64,000 bases of DNA from Chitinophagales bacterium (lineage in GTDB: Bacteria > Bacteroidota > Bacteroidia > Chitinophagales > JADIYW01), in the NCBI GenBank assembly GCA_023957245.1, contig JAMLHJ010000001.1:271273-335272 (forward strand), in the 5' to 3' direction. The translations under genes were made by a program, and so were the position numbers. Below are positions 28,137 through 37,069 of the stretch, one piece after another; position 1 is the stretch's first letter; every line of letters begins with the position of its first letter. Under the pieces are notes generated by a model that saw only the letters and a program-made list of their open reading frames with translations, did not search any database and was not told where the DNA came from.

Positions 28137-29522
28137 TTAAAGAGATTTCAAAAAGAATAATAATTGCTCTCTCTCCTTTTTAGTCAATTCTTTATACTTA
28201 GTTGTAACGCTTTCTGCTTCACCTCCATGCCATAATATAGCTTCTTCAATTGTTTTTGCTCTACCATCATGTAAGAATCTAGCTTTGGGATTGACAATAT
28301 GCGTCAGCCCCAATCCCCATAAAGGAGATGTCCGCCATTCACGCCCATCTGCCAAATAATCTGGTCTATTATCTGCCAAGCCTTCACCCATATCGTGCAG
28401 CAATAAATCTGTGTAAGGAAATATTTTCTGAAAACTCAATTCTTTCATCAAATGTGAGCTTGTAGTATATGACGGTGTATGGCAACTAGCACAACCTATT
28501 TTAGAAAAAATGGCTTTACCACTTTTATAATCAGGATGAGTAACATTTCTTGTAGCTGGGACGGCAATAGTCTGTACATAAAAAGTCAATAAATCAACAA
28601 TGGAATCATTGATATCAAAAATCTCTTGCAGCCCATCTGTACAATTACTTTGTCCTTTACAAGATTCATTTGGGAAAAGTGAACTTGTCAATCCCATATC
28701 ATTATTTGCTGCATCTGCAGCTTGCTGTCTCGTCGATGGATTCCCTGCTTTCCAACCAAAACGACCGAGCATAGTTTTATTTTCTAGTACTCCCCAAACC
28801 CAATTGGCTTTGCCACTTATACCATCACCATCGGCATCATTGATGTCTTCCTTTGCTAAAATATCTCTTTCAGCAATTGCTTCCAATAATCCTAGTCCCA
28901 TAATTGGGGGAGCTTGACGCATAGAAGTCATAATACCAGCAGGAAGAGGAATATAAGAATCGGCAATACTATATTCTGGATGTGTGAGTGTAACAGAATA
29001 ACCATCTAGAAAATTTATTATCTTCTGAACCTCATTATAATCCAACTGCGCTTCAGGTGTTGTCCCAAGAATAGACCTAGTCTGCAATTGCCCACCAAAA
29101 CCAGGAACAGGATTAGGACCTCCGTGTGCATTTTGCCCTGCTATACTCAAACGCATCAATAACCCTCCAGTATTTTCACCTAAGCTTGTAGGAATTGTAC
29201 CTCTACCATCTCTCAAATGACAAGATTCACAACTATTTTGATTAAATAAAGGTCCTAAACCTCCATATTTTGGTGCAGGAGCAGAAATAAATTGCTGAGA
29301 AAATAATCTATCTGAGGTCGTATGCTTTTTGGCTCCTTCTGCATCCAGATTATTTAGTGGAAGATTAAATGCATCAGCACTAGAAGAAAAAACTGTGGTC
29401 TTCCCTCCTGCATATACCTCGTCAGGAATTGAATCATCTATAACAGGATCTTTCTTACAAGAAGAAATACTCAATAAGATGGCTAAAAAGCATAAGTAAG
29501 ATATTTTTCTAGGCTGAAGCAT
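28137..29522 (-). CDS. Di-heme oxidoreductase family protein (DHOR/DUF1111), lipoprotein
   Basis: Periplasmic lipoprotein with two c-type heme sites, CESCH at 98-102 and CASCH at 344-348. The N-terminus is a lipoprotein signal with lipobox SISSC (Cys at residue 22). Two more cysteines (288 and 294, CKGQSNC) could form a disulfide. A DADGDGISG stretch (about 229-237) looks like a calcium-binding loop, as in related di-heme peroxidases. The family (PF06537) is relatively uncharacterised but has MauG/peroxidase-like heme spacing. It is encoded 10 bases after an imelysin gene, a partnership known from other bacteria, which suggests a redox step in metal handling, for example Fe(II)/Fe(III) conversion. 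That role is inference. Confidence 0.9.
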   Translation of the reverse strand: MLQPRKISYLCFLAILLSISSCKKDPVIDDSIPDEVYAGGKTTVFSSSADAFNLPLNNLDAEGAKKHTTSDRLFSQQFISAPAPKYGGLGPLFNQNSCESCHLRDGRGTIPTSLGENTGGLLMRLSIAGQNAHGGPNPVPGFGGQLQTRSILGTTPEAQLDYNEVQKIINFLDGYSVTLTHPEYSIADSYIPLPAGIMTSMRQAPPIMGLGLLEAIAERDILAKEDINDADGDGISGKANWVWGVLENKTMLGRFGWKAGNPSTRQQAADAANNDMGLTSSLFPNESCKGQSNCTDGLQEIFDINDSIVDLLTFYVQTIAVPATRNVTHPDYKSGKAIFSKIGCASCHTPSYTTSSHLMKELSFQKIFPYTDLLLHDMGEGLADNRPDYLADGREWRTSPLWGLGLTHIVNPKARFLHDGRAKTIEEAILWHGGEAESVTTKYKELTKKEREQLLFFLKSL

Positions 29523-29532
29523 AGTAAAAGAT

Positions 29533-30585
29533 TTATAAGTTAGAAATCAAAGGAAGTAGCTCAGATTCCAATGTAGATTGTAATTCTCTAATTGTTGATT
29601 GCGCATTAACTACAGATTTATCTTGATTTTCTACTGCTGATGTAAATGTGCCATTGATATTAATAATAGCTTCAATAGAAGCAGTGATTTGAGTTCTGAT
29701 TTTTGTATCCAAAGCAGGATTAACGGCTTTCACTAAGGTATTAATTGACTGACCATTTCCCTTATCATTAAATTTACCTGTATAGATATTTTGAACACTT
29801 CTAATATTGTCTGCAAAGTCAGATTTGGAATTATTACTAAAACGAGATTCTTCCAATGTAACATCATGTTCTGAAAAAGGGTCATCTATCTTGCTATTTC
29901 CTACTTCATCCACTATTCCAACAAGAGCATTGGATATTTCTTCTAAAGCTGATTTTTCACTTATATAAATGCTACTTCCATGACCTGCTTTGATAATTTC
30001 CGCAATAAAATTTCCTTTAGACGGATCCCACAAATCATATAATTTTTGAGTGTCATTGCTTAATACTCCAGAACAAGCCAATAAATACTCAAATTCACGC
30101 TCTGTAAAGTCACTTACTAACTTGCCTCCTTCAGCTCCCCACAACAAATATTCAATAGTATGGAAACCTTTAAGCGTCTCTTCATATCCTTGCACTACAC
30201 TTACTGTCAATTCTGCACCACTATTCAATACATTATCAAGGTCTTTAATATTTAAAGGCCACGAATCTATTGATGGATCTATACCATGCTGATCTACTGG
30301 TCCAAATAGAAACCCTTCAGATTGCTCCCAAAAAACACGAGTAGCTTTCCATGCTTCACGAGCAGCATTCAGATTGGCTACTGATGGGTCATTTTTAAGA
30401 GCGACAATAGCAGATTTTAAATCAGAAGCAGCATCTGCAAGACCTTTATATGTAGGCAAAATAACATTGTTAGCAATATTGTCTAATTCTGCTTGATAAG
30501 ATGTAGATTCTTCAAAAGTTTCTTTATCACAAGAAGTAAAAATAAAAAAAGCAGAAAAGAGAAATAAGTAAAATTGTTTGTTCAT
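29533..30585 (-). CDS. Imelysin family lipoprotein (peptidase M75 / EfeO-like)
   Basis: A 350-residue lipoprotein (signal ending FIFTSC, Cys at residue 19). It has the GxHxxE signature of the imelysin superfamily, GFHTIE at 140-145, which in EfeO-like proteins contributes to a metal site. The protein is nearly all alpha-helical by composition, as expected from the known two-bundle fold. Despite the name, peptidase activity is doubtful; members such as IrpA are induced by iron starvation. It lies between the porin gene and the DHOR gene in the same transcript and probably binds a metal ion in the periplasm and presents it to its partners. Confidence 0.9.
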   Translation of the reverse strand: MNKQFYLFLFSAFFIFTSCDKETFEESTSYQAELDNIANNVILPTYKGLADAASDLKSAIVALKNDPSVANLNAAREAWKATRVFWEQSEGFLFGPVDQHGIDPSIDSWPLNIKDLDNVLNSGAELTVSVVQGYEETLKGFHTIEYLLWGAEGGKLVSDFTEREFEYLLACSGVLSNDTQKLYDLWDPSKGNFIAEIIKAGHGSSIYISEKSALEEISNALVGIVDEVGNSKIDDPFSEHDVTLEESRFSNNSKSDFADNIRSVQNIYTGKFNDKGNGQSINTLVKAVNPALDTKIRTQITASIEAIININGTFTSAVENQDKSVVNAQSTIRELQSTLESELLPLISNL

Positions 30586-30612
30586 TTGAATGGTTATTTA
30601 AAAAATTAAAAA

Positions 30613-31893
30613 TTAAAAATTAAAGCCTAATCCTAAGGCAAATGTGTTTTCTTTTTGTTGAGTACCTAATAATCTATAAGCATAGCTAGATTTAATCACT
30701 ATATACTTAATAGGTAAATAATTGATTCCGACAGTATATACCTGTTTATTATAGCGTGGATTGTCAAAAATCTTTCCTTGTGTCTTAAACATAGAATCAT
30801 ACCATTCCAATCTGACAAAAGGATATAATTCTTGTTTTGTAGTTTTTTTGGCTAATGACAGTACATCATAACCAGCTTCTATATATGCTCCAGTAGCCAT
30901 TTTCCCAACTGGTGTTCTTTTTACATTCAATTGATTGGACAATTTGCGATTGGCAGCACTTAATTGTTCGCTATTCTGAATATGCCCAAACATTCCAAGT
31001 CCTGATACTTTCCATGGATGTTTAGAATAAGTAAAATGAGCATCTCCATAAACTACCCATGATGCCATTTGAAAATCATTTTTAGGGCGATTGGGAGAAG
31101 CATTATTGGCATAAATATCAAATCCAACTTCACTATTCTCTCCAAAAATATAATCCAATCTAGCTCCTATTGCTGGACTATTAGCATTAATTGTTTCAAA
31201 ACGAGTCTGATTACCCATTTTTATCCAATTGGAAGAACTAAAAGCTGTATTGTCCAAGCCACTGACCAAATATACTTTGTAAGATAATTTGGGATATTCA
31301 TTAGCTCCTTTCAAAGCAATATCTCCACCCATTTCAATACCAGTCTCATACCAACCCACAGGTAATAATACATTCTCTACTTCTGAGCGGTATGGTGTAA
31401 AATATTGTCCAGGCTTATCTAATTTTGAAGCATTGCCCATATATACTTTCAGTTTACCTACTTTCAGTTGAAAAGCTTTGTGAATTTTAAACAAAATATT
31501 GATTTGTTCCAAAGAAACTGCTCCTCCATATTCTATTTCTTGCTCGAACTCTCCAAATTCTTCCAATGGGTCAAAAGACATTGACGCTCCTGTACCTCCA
31601 TGTTCAAACTCAACCTCTGTTTTTAATTCAATCTTGTCATTAAATTTATATTTTAAATACAAATTAAAATTTTGAGGATCTATTGCATCACGCTTATTAG
31701 GAAGCGTTTCCCATTTGTACTTGTAATAATTGACAACTCCATAACCATTTAAAGAAAACTTTTCCAGCCATGCCAATTTATTTCGCTTTTCAGATATAGA
31801 ATCAGTTTGAACAATCTCTTCAGCAAAAACATGCGACACAAAACACAATAAGAAAGTCAAACCTAAAATCCGTTTCGCCATATCAATATTCAA
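30613..31893 (-). CDS. Outer membrane porin-like beta-barrel protein
   Basis: A 426-residue secreted protein with a signal peptide (about 1-25, ending HVFAEE). The mature part consists of alternating amphipathic strands, such as LNLYLKYKFNDKIELKTEVEFEH-type segments, and ends in an aromatic residue (ALGLGFNF), the usual beta-barrel insertion signal. It resembles phosphate-selective porin O/P-type barrels in general pattern; no plug domain, TonB box or carboxypeptidase-like domain is present, so it is not a TonB-dependent receptor. As first gene of the operon with imelysin and DHOR it could admit the metal ion or its complex. Substrate unknown. Confidence 0.75.
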   Translation of the reverse strand: MNIDMAKRILGLTFLLCFVSHVFAEEIVQTDSISEKRNKLAWLEKFSLNGYGVVNYYKYKWETLPNKRDAIDPQNFNLYLKYKFNDKIELKTEVEFEHGGTGASMSFDPLEEFGEFEQEIEYGGAVSLEQINILFKIHKAFQLKVGKLKVYMGNASKLDKPGQYFTPYRSEVENVLLPVGWYETGIEMGGDIALKGANEYPKLSYKVYLVSGLDNTAFSSSNWIKMGNQTRFETINANSPAIGARLDYIFGENSEVGFDIYANNASPNRPKNDFQMASWVVYGDAHFTYSKHPWKVSGLGMFGHIQNSEQLSAANRKLSNQLNVKRTPVGKMATGAYIEAGYDVLSLAKKTTKQELYPFVRLEWYDSMFKTQGKIFDNPRYNKQVYTVGINYLPIKYIVIKSSYAYRLLGTQQKENTFALGLGFNF

Positions 31894-31899
31894 TTATTT

Positions 31900-31916
31900 T
31901 TATTTGGTCTAAATAA
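31900..31916. promoter_or_regulatory. Operator-like 17-bp palindrome at the start of the porin-imelysin-DHOR operon
   Basis: TTATTTGGTCTAAATAA is an inverted repeat with seven of eight arm positions paired (the one exception would be a G-T pair in RNA). It lies just downstream of the candidate -7 box, over the likely transcription start, where a repressor would block initiation. It is loosely like the AT-flanked TTTAG half sites of DtxR/MntR-type regulators, but the regulator is unknown. Confidence 0.45.
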
Positions 31917-31922
31917 GAGCTT

Positions 31923-31930
31923 CAAATGTA
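31923..31930 (-). promoter_or_regulatory. Candidate -7 promoter element of the porin-imelysin-DHOR operon
   Basis: TACATTTG on the minus strand matches TAnnTTTG exactly, 30 bases before the porin ATG. The -33 element is not well placed (the nearest TTTG is 29 bases away), which could mean an activated or weak promoter. The rest of the 263-base gap up to nadE is very AT-rich with no gene in it. Confidence 0.45.
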
Positions 31931-32156
31931 AAAATTCAGAAACATTGAATTAAAAAAAACAAATTAAATTTTAGAGAAAATCAATATTTGAGATTAAATA
32001 CTATATAAAATAAGCTATTATGTACAAAACATTAAGTATTGACTACCCAATATTAGGTACTATAAAAGTTAATTATGGAAATAATTAAAATGAATTTAAA
32101 ATAGCACAATAGCATCAAATACCAAAAAAATCAGAATAGATAGTATCTTCAATCTT

Positions 32157-33752
32157 ATGAAAATAGCTATCGCTCAACAAGATTACATAATAGGAGATTT
32201 TCAAGGAAATTTTCAGAAGATTACTCAAGCAATTGATCAGGCTTTCCTTTCAGAACTAGATTTAATTGTATTTCCAGAAATGGCAATTTGTGGGTATCCA
32301 AGTAATGATTTACTGTATTATTCTTCTTATATAGATTCGGCTATTGATTCTGTTAATAAAATTACTGAATATGCTAAAAATAAAATAGCCATCATTATAG
32401 GTGGAGTACATAGAAGCAATCATAGCGGTGCTTCATTACTATATAATGCTGCATATTTTATAACAAATGGAGAAGTTCAAATTATTCAAAAAAATTTGCA
32501 CACCAATGCAAATGACGATTTCAGATATTTTAATACTGAAGAAAATCATTCTCTTATTTATTTTGAAGGAAAGACAATTAGCATTCAAATAGGTGAGATA
32601 AATAATAGTATTCTCGAAAAAAATCTTTCTGAAATAGATTTGATTATCAATTTGACTTCCATCTCCTACGCTCACGATTTAATCGAGTTACAGCAAAATA
32701 GAATTTTGCAACTTGCTGAACAATTCCAAGTTCCTATCATTCATTGTAATTCAAGTGGTGCGCAAGGTGAAATTGTATTGAAAGGAGGTTCATTCATTTG
32801 CAATTCCCAAGGACAACTCGTTCTTGAAATGAAATATTTTAAAGAAGATTTTGCTCATTTTGACATCAATAATATTGAAGAATCAATTGTAATAGAAAGT
32901 CAAATTATTAGTAATCAAATCTCATTTATACACCAAGCACTCATATCTGGCATAAAAGATTTTTTTACAAAATCAGGTTTCAAAAAAGCAGTTTTAGGTT
33001 TATCAGGAGGAGTTGACTCCGCTTTAGTATTAGCACTTGCTGCTGAAGCATTGGGGGCTGAAAATGTTTTATCTGTATTAATGCCTTCACAGTATTCAAG
33101 TGGTCACTCAATTGATGATTCATTAGCATTAGTAAAGAATTTAGGTTCAGCTCATATTATAATTCCTATTCAATCTACTTATAATAATTTTGAAGAAAAT
33201 CTTTCACCTCATTTTATTGGATTAGCTCCAAATGTTACTGAGGAAAATCTTCAAGCCCGTATCAGAGGAGTATATTTAATGGCATTATCTAATAAATTTG
33301 GAAATATTTTATTGAACACTTCCAATAAGAGTGAAGCTGCTGTGGGTTATGGTACATTATACGGAGACCTATGTGGAGCAATAGGTGTTATAGGAGATTT
33401 ATATAAAACACAAGTTTATGAACTTTGCAGATATATCAATAGAGATGGTGAAATCATCCCAGAAAATATCATTACCAAAGCACCATCTGCTGAATTGCGA
33501 CCAGAACAAAAAGACAGTGATTCACTACCTGAATATGAAATTTTAGACGCTATTTTATATCAACACATTGAACAAAATAAAAGCCTTCTGGAGATAAGCG
33601 AATTGGGGTATGACAAAGAATTAACAACCAGAATATTGAAACTTGTACAAAATGCAGAATTTAAAAGATATCAAGCAGCTCCTTCTATCAAAGTATCTTC
33701 TCGTGGATTTGGTTCAGATAGAAGAATACCACTAGTTAAAAAAGGGCTATAA
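32157..33752 (+). CDS. nadE: NAD+ synthase with a degenerate glutaminase domain
   Basis: Final step of NAD synthesis: amidation of nicotinic acid adenine dinucleotide. The C-terminal synthetase domain (about 265-531) is complete, with the PP-loop SGGVDS at 283-288 and the C-terminal FGSDRR-type block. The N-terminal nitrilase-like domain (1-250) should release ammonia from glutamine using a Glu-Lys-Cys triad. E41 (FPEMAICGYP) and K112 (IQKNL) are kept, but the ICEDxW motif reads IQIGEINN: the nucleophile position is G146 and the following Asp and Trp are also lost. The region that follows (NCSSGAQGE-like in place of NQVGGQDE) is altered too. I infer ammonia-dependent activity. Tail to tail with pdxA, 6 bases apart. 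Confidence 0.93.
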   Translation: MKIAIAQQDYIIGDFQGNFQKITQAIDQAFLSELDLIVFPEMAICGYPSNDLLYYSSYIDSAIDSVNKITEYAKNKIAIIIGGVHRSNHSGASLLYNAAYFITNGEVQIIQKNLHTNANDDFRYFNTEENHSLIYFEGKTISIQIGEINNSILEKNLSEIDLIINLTSISYAHDLIELQQNRILQLAEQFQVPIIHCNSSGAQGEIVLKGGSFICNSQGQLVLEMKYFKEDFAHFDINNIEESIVIESQIISNQISFIHQALISGIKDFFTKSGFKKAVLGLSGGVDSALVLALAAEALGAENVLSVLMPSQYSSGHSIDDSLALVKNLGSAHIIIPIQSTYNNFEENLSPHFIGLAPNVTEENLQARIRGVYLMALSNKFGNILLNTSNKSEAAVGYGTLYGDLCGAIGVIGDLYKTQVYELCRYINRDGEIIPENIITKAPSAELRPEQKDSDSLPEYEILDAILYQHIEQNKSLLEISELGYDKELTTRILKLVQNAEFKRYQAAPSIKVSSRGFGSDRRIPLVKKGL

Positions 33753-33758
33753 AAATAT

Positions 33759-34823
33759 TTATCTGTCTTCGTCTTTGAGATTGGCTCTTTTTTCTAGAGG
33801 ATTGGCATTCCTTTCTTCATAAGCTAATCTATTTTTATAAATATCTATAGCGCAAAAGATAGCTTCTCTAAAAGAAGATTCATCTGCAATATTTTTTCCT
33901 GCAATATTTTCAGCAGTTCCATGATCTGGAGATGTTCTGACTATCTTCAATCCTGCAGTATAATTGGTTCCATTTCCTACACACAAAGATTTGAAAGGAA
34001 TCAATCCTTGATCGTGATACATGGCAAGCACACCATCAAAACTTTGATATTGACTATGACCAAAAAATCCATCAGCTGGATATGGCCCGAAAGCTAGAAT
34101 ATCTTGCTCTTTAGCGGCTCTTACCGCAGGTAATATTGCTTCCAATTCTTCAGATCCTATCAAACCTTTATCACCTGCATGAGGATTCAATCCAAGTACA
34201 GCGATTTTAGGTCTATCAATCCCATAATCTTTAATTAAAGACTGATTCATCAAAAGGATTTTACTCAGTATATTTTCTTTAGTGATATGATTATGAATAT
34301 CTTTTATAGGAACATGTTCAGTCACAAGTCCTACACGAATATTCTCACTGACCATAAACATCAGCACATCATCACTGCCAAATTTCTCTTGCAAATATGG
34401 AGTATGACCTGAGAATGGAAATTCTTCACTATGAATATGGTTTTTATTGATGGGTGCAGTAACTAACAAATCTATTTCTCCATTATTCAATGCATTAGTA
34501 GCAGCTTCTAATGAAAGCAAAGCTAAGCGACCTGTTTCTTTATTGGGTCTTCCTGGTGTAAATTGCACATCATCTTCCCAAGCATTGATAATATTGAGGC
34601 TATTGTGGCTAGCAAACTCAACACTTTTAATAGCTCCATACTGCAATTTTTCAATATTCAGTATTTTGCGATACTGAGAAATAATTTTGGAGTGAGCATA
34701 AAGTATAGGGGTAAACATCTTATACAGTCTTTCGTCTGTAAATGTTTTAATAATCACTTCAGGACCTACCCCAGCAATATCACCAATACTAATCCCAACT
34801 TTTAATTTCTCACTTTTGGACAT
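33759..34823 (-). CDS. pdxA: 4-hydroxythreonine-4-phosphate dehydrogenase
   Basis: NAD-dependent oxidation step of the DXP-dependent pyridoxal phosphate pathway. The metal-binding histidines are visible in FSGHTPYLQ, LNPHAGDKG and MYHDQGLIPFK, and the start GISIGDIAGVGPEVIIK is typical. Length 354 is normal. It overlaps the end of the leucyl aminopeptidase gene by 14 bases, so the two are translationally linked. PdxJ, its partner, is not in the window. Confidence 0.96.
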   Translation of the reverse strand: MSKSEKLKVGISIGDIAGVGPEVIIKTFTDERLYKMFTPILYAHSKIISQYRKILNIEKLQYGAIKSVEFASHNSLNIINAWEDDVQFTPGRPNKETGRLALLSLEAATNALNNGEIDLLVTAPINKNHIHSEEFPFSGHTPYLQEKFGSDDVLMFMVSENIRVGLVTEHVPIKDIHNHITKENILSKILLMNQSLIKDYGIDRPKIAVLGLNPHAGDKGLIGSEELEAILPAVRAAKEQDILAFGPYPADGFFGHSQYQSFDGVLAMYHDQGLIPFKSLCVGNGTNYTAGLKIVRTSPDHGTAENIAGKNIADESSFREAIFCAIDIYKNRLAYEERNANPLEKRANLKDEDR

Positions 34824-36243
34824 GTCCTATATATCTTTTAAAAAATTCAAACATAAATCTAATTCCTGTTCCTGTACCTCCAGCTAATCTATAAGAAGAT
34901 GAAGTACTTAAAAACGCAGTAGCAGCGATGTCAAAATGCAACCAAGGATATTTAGTAAAGTGTTCTAAAAATTTACCTGCAGTAATGGCACCCGCCAATG
35001 GACCGCCTAAGTTACTAATATCTGCAATATTTGACTTTAATTGTTCTGCATATTCTTCCCAAAATGGCAATTCTGCTACTCTTTCATAAGAATAATAGCC
35101 TGCATCGACTACTATATCTTTAATCTCTTTTGAAGCTGTCCCCATAAATGCGGCTCCTTCTGCACCCAAAGCTCTCATTGCAGCTCCCGTAAGTGTCGCA
35201 AAATCAAATACCAATTCAGGGTCATATTGTTTAGCATACACCAGAGCGTCTGACAATATCAATCTCCCTTCAGCATCTGTATTTAAGACTTCCACAGTCG
35301 TACCATCTGATATCGTCAATATATCACCAGGAACAATGGATTTTTCATTAATCATATTTTCAACGGCAGGAACTATTGTAACGATATGTAATGGCAATTT
35401 TTCTAAAGCAGCTAAATAGATAGAACCAAACACTGTCGCAGCTCCACCCATATCACACTTCATGGTCATCATACCATCTCCTACTTTTATGGAATATCCT
35501 CCTGAGTCATATACAACACCTTTCCCTACCAAAACTATCGGTTTGGAATTGACAGCATTTTCTGGCTTCCATTCAAGTATTGTAAAAGTAGGGTCATTTT
35601 GACTTCCTCTATTCACACCTAGAACTCCTCCCATATTTAATGAACGCATCTTCTCTATGCCCAACTCTTGATATTGTATTCCTACTTGTTCAGCAAAATT
35701 TTTCGCTGATTCACTTAATGCTTTTGCATTTAATCCAGACAAAGGTTCGTTAACAATATCTCTTGCATAGAACACACTTTTTACGATATTATTCAATCTG
35801 CTTCTTTCAGCATCACTCAAAACACCATCTTGAATAATAATATGTTTTACTTGAGTTTTTGGCTTAGTTTTATACTTTGAAAACGAATAATTTGTCAATG
35901 AAAATCCTTCTAAAAAAGCAAAGCTCAAATCAGATGACAATTCAGAGTTAATAGAAATAATTTCAATATTAGTTTCAACAGAATATTTATAAACAGTACT
36001 TCCAAGTACTCTAGCATCTTCTAAAATTGAAGTATGCGCTCTATTTCCCTTTTTCACAAAAGGTGCAATAATGAAAGTATCACCATTCTCATCAATGACA
36101 CAAAACGCTTTTAAATCCTTTTGGTCTTTTTTACGCAATGCTTGGATAATATTTGAATCAATCAGCTGACTATTCTCATAATTATTACCATCTATTAATA
36201 ATATTGTGTGCGATTCTGAATTTGTTTTGTATATAGATTCCAT
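34810..36243 (-). CDS. Leucyl aminopeptidase (peptidase M17)
   Basis: Cytosolic dinuclear zinc aminopeptidase that releases N-terminal residues from peptides. The conserved catalytic domain (about 135-477) carries all the site residues: K241 and D246 in VGKGVVYDSGGYSIK, D264 in KCDMGGAATV, and D323, E325 and R327 in NTDAEGRLILSDAL. The N-terminal domain (1-130) is variable, as is usual. Length 477 is normal. The gene starts 52 bases from the divergent rsmA and is co-transcribed with pdxA. Confidence 0.94.
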   Translation of the reverse strand: MESIYKTNSESHTILLIDGNNYENSQLIDSNIIQALRKKDQKDLKAFCVIDENGDTFIIAPFVKKGNRAHTSILEDARVLGSTVYKYSVETNIEIISINSELSSDLSFAFLEGFSLTNYSFSKYKTKPKTQVKHIIIQDGVLSDAERSRLNNIVKSVFYARDIVNEPLSGLNAKALSESAKNFAEQVGIQYQELGIEKMRSLNMGGVLGVNRGSQNDPTFTILEWKPENAVNSKPIVLVGKGVVYDSGGYSIKVGDGMMTMKCDMGGAATVFGSIYLAALEKLPLHIVTIVPAVENMINEKSIVPGDILTISDGTTVEVLNTDAEGRLILSDALVYAKQYDPELVFDFATLTGAAMRALGAEGAAFMGTASKEIKDIVVDAGYYSYERVAELPFWEEYAEQLKSNIADISNLGGPLAGAITAGKFLEHFTKYPWLHFDIAATAFLSTSSSYRLAGGTGTGIRFMFEFFKRYIGHVQK

Positions 36244-36280
36244 TTCTTTCCTTTAACTGATATATAATAAATAAATTTGA

Positions 36281-36310
36281 CAAAGATATAGAAAAATGCA
36301 GAGGGTACAA
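36281..36310 (-). promoter_or_regulatory. Promoter of the leucyl aminopeptidase-pdxA operon
   Basis: On the minus strand TTG (36308-36310) and TATCTTTG (36281-36288) are separated by 19 bases, matching the Bacteroidota TTTG / TAnnTTTG pattern except for the first T. The -33 element lies inside the first codons of the divergent rsmA gene. Confidence 0.55.
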
Positions 36311-37069
36311 CCGAATAAAAATTATGGACAACATTTTTTAAAAGATAAAACTGTTGTTGAACGAACAGTAGATATCATAAAATCACTCCATACAGCCAAT
36401 AAATTAATAGAAATAGGTCCTGGAACAGGTGCGCTTACAAGTGCTTTGATACCTGAATTTATTGACATTTTGAATTGTATTGAAGTAGATGAAAGATGTG
36501 TCGAATATTTGCATACTCACTTTCAAGAATTGCAGGGCAAAATTATTCACAAAGATTTTTTAAAAGTACCTCTTGGAGACATTCTACTGCCTTCTTCAAC
36601 TATCGTTGGAAACTTCCCATACAATATCAGTTCACAGATTGTCTTCAAAATCATTGAATATCGAGATTTTATCCCCAATATGGTGGGAATGTTTCAAAAA
36701 GAAGTGGCTGATAGGATTGCAGCTCCACATGGCAACAAACAATATGGAATAATAAGTGTCATGACTCAATTATATTATGAAGCTGAAATTGCTTTTGATA
36801 TTCCACCAGAAGCATTCAATCCTCCACCAAAAGTAATGTCAAGTGTTTTAGTCCTTAAAAGAAGAGAATCACCATTAAAAGTCAATCATTCCTTGCTTGT
36901 AAAAGTCGTCAAAGCAGGTTTCAACCAAAGGAGAAAGACGCTCAGAAATGCATTGAGCCAGGTAGCTCCTTCTTCAATATTAAGTGAAGAAATTTTCAAC
37001 AAAAGAGCTGAACAACTATCTGTTCAAGATTTTGTAGCATTGACTAACAAAATTGAATCATTACTATAA
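36296..37069 (+). CDS. rsmA: 16S rRNA dimethyladenosine transferase (KsgA/RsmA)
   Basis: Dimethylates two adjacent adenines in the 3' hairpin of 16S rRNA during 30S assembly, using SAM. The SAM motif IEIGPGTGALT is at 38-48, the acidic motif ECVEVDER-type block follows (IEVDERCVEYL), and the catalytic NFPY is at 106-109. The C-terminal basic block NQRRKTLRNAL is typical. Length 257 is normal. The following gene begins in the overlap TAATG at its stop codon. Confidence 0.97.
   Translation: MQRVQPNKNYGQHFLKDKTVVERTVDIIKSLHTANKLIEIGPGTGALTSALIPEFIDILNCIEVDERCVEYLHTHFQELQGKIIHKDFLKVPLGDILLPSSTIVGNFPYNISSQIVFKIIEYRDFIPNMVGMFQKEVADRIAAPHGNKQYGIISVMTQLYYEAEIAFDIPPEAFNPPPKVMSSVLVLKRRESPLKVNHSLLVKVVKAGFNQRRKTLRNALSQVAPSSILSEEIFNKRAEQLSVQDFVALTNKIESLL

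Noticed and set aside
32035..32054. Imperfect inverted repeat (AGTATTG and CAATATT) before nadE
   Set aside because: Arms of seven with one mismatch in AT-rich DNA; not near a convincing promoter box, so not listed as an operator.
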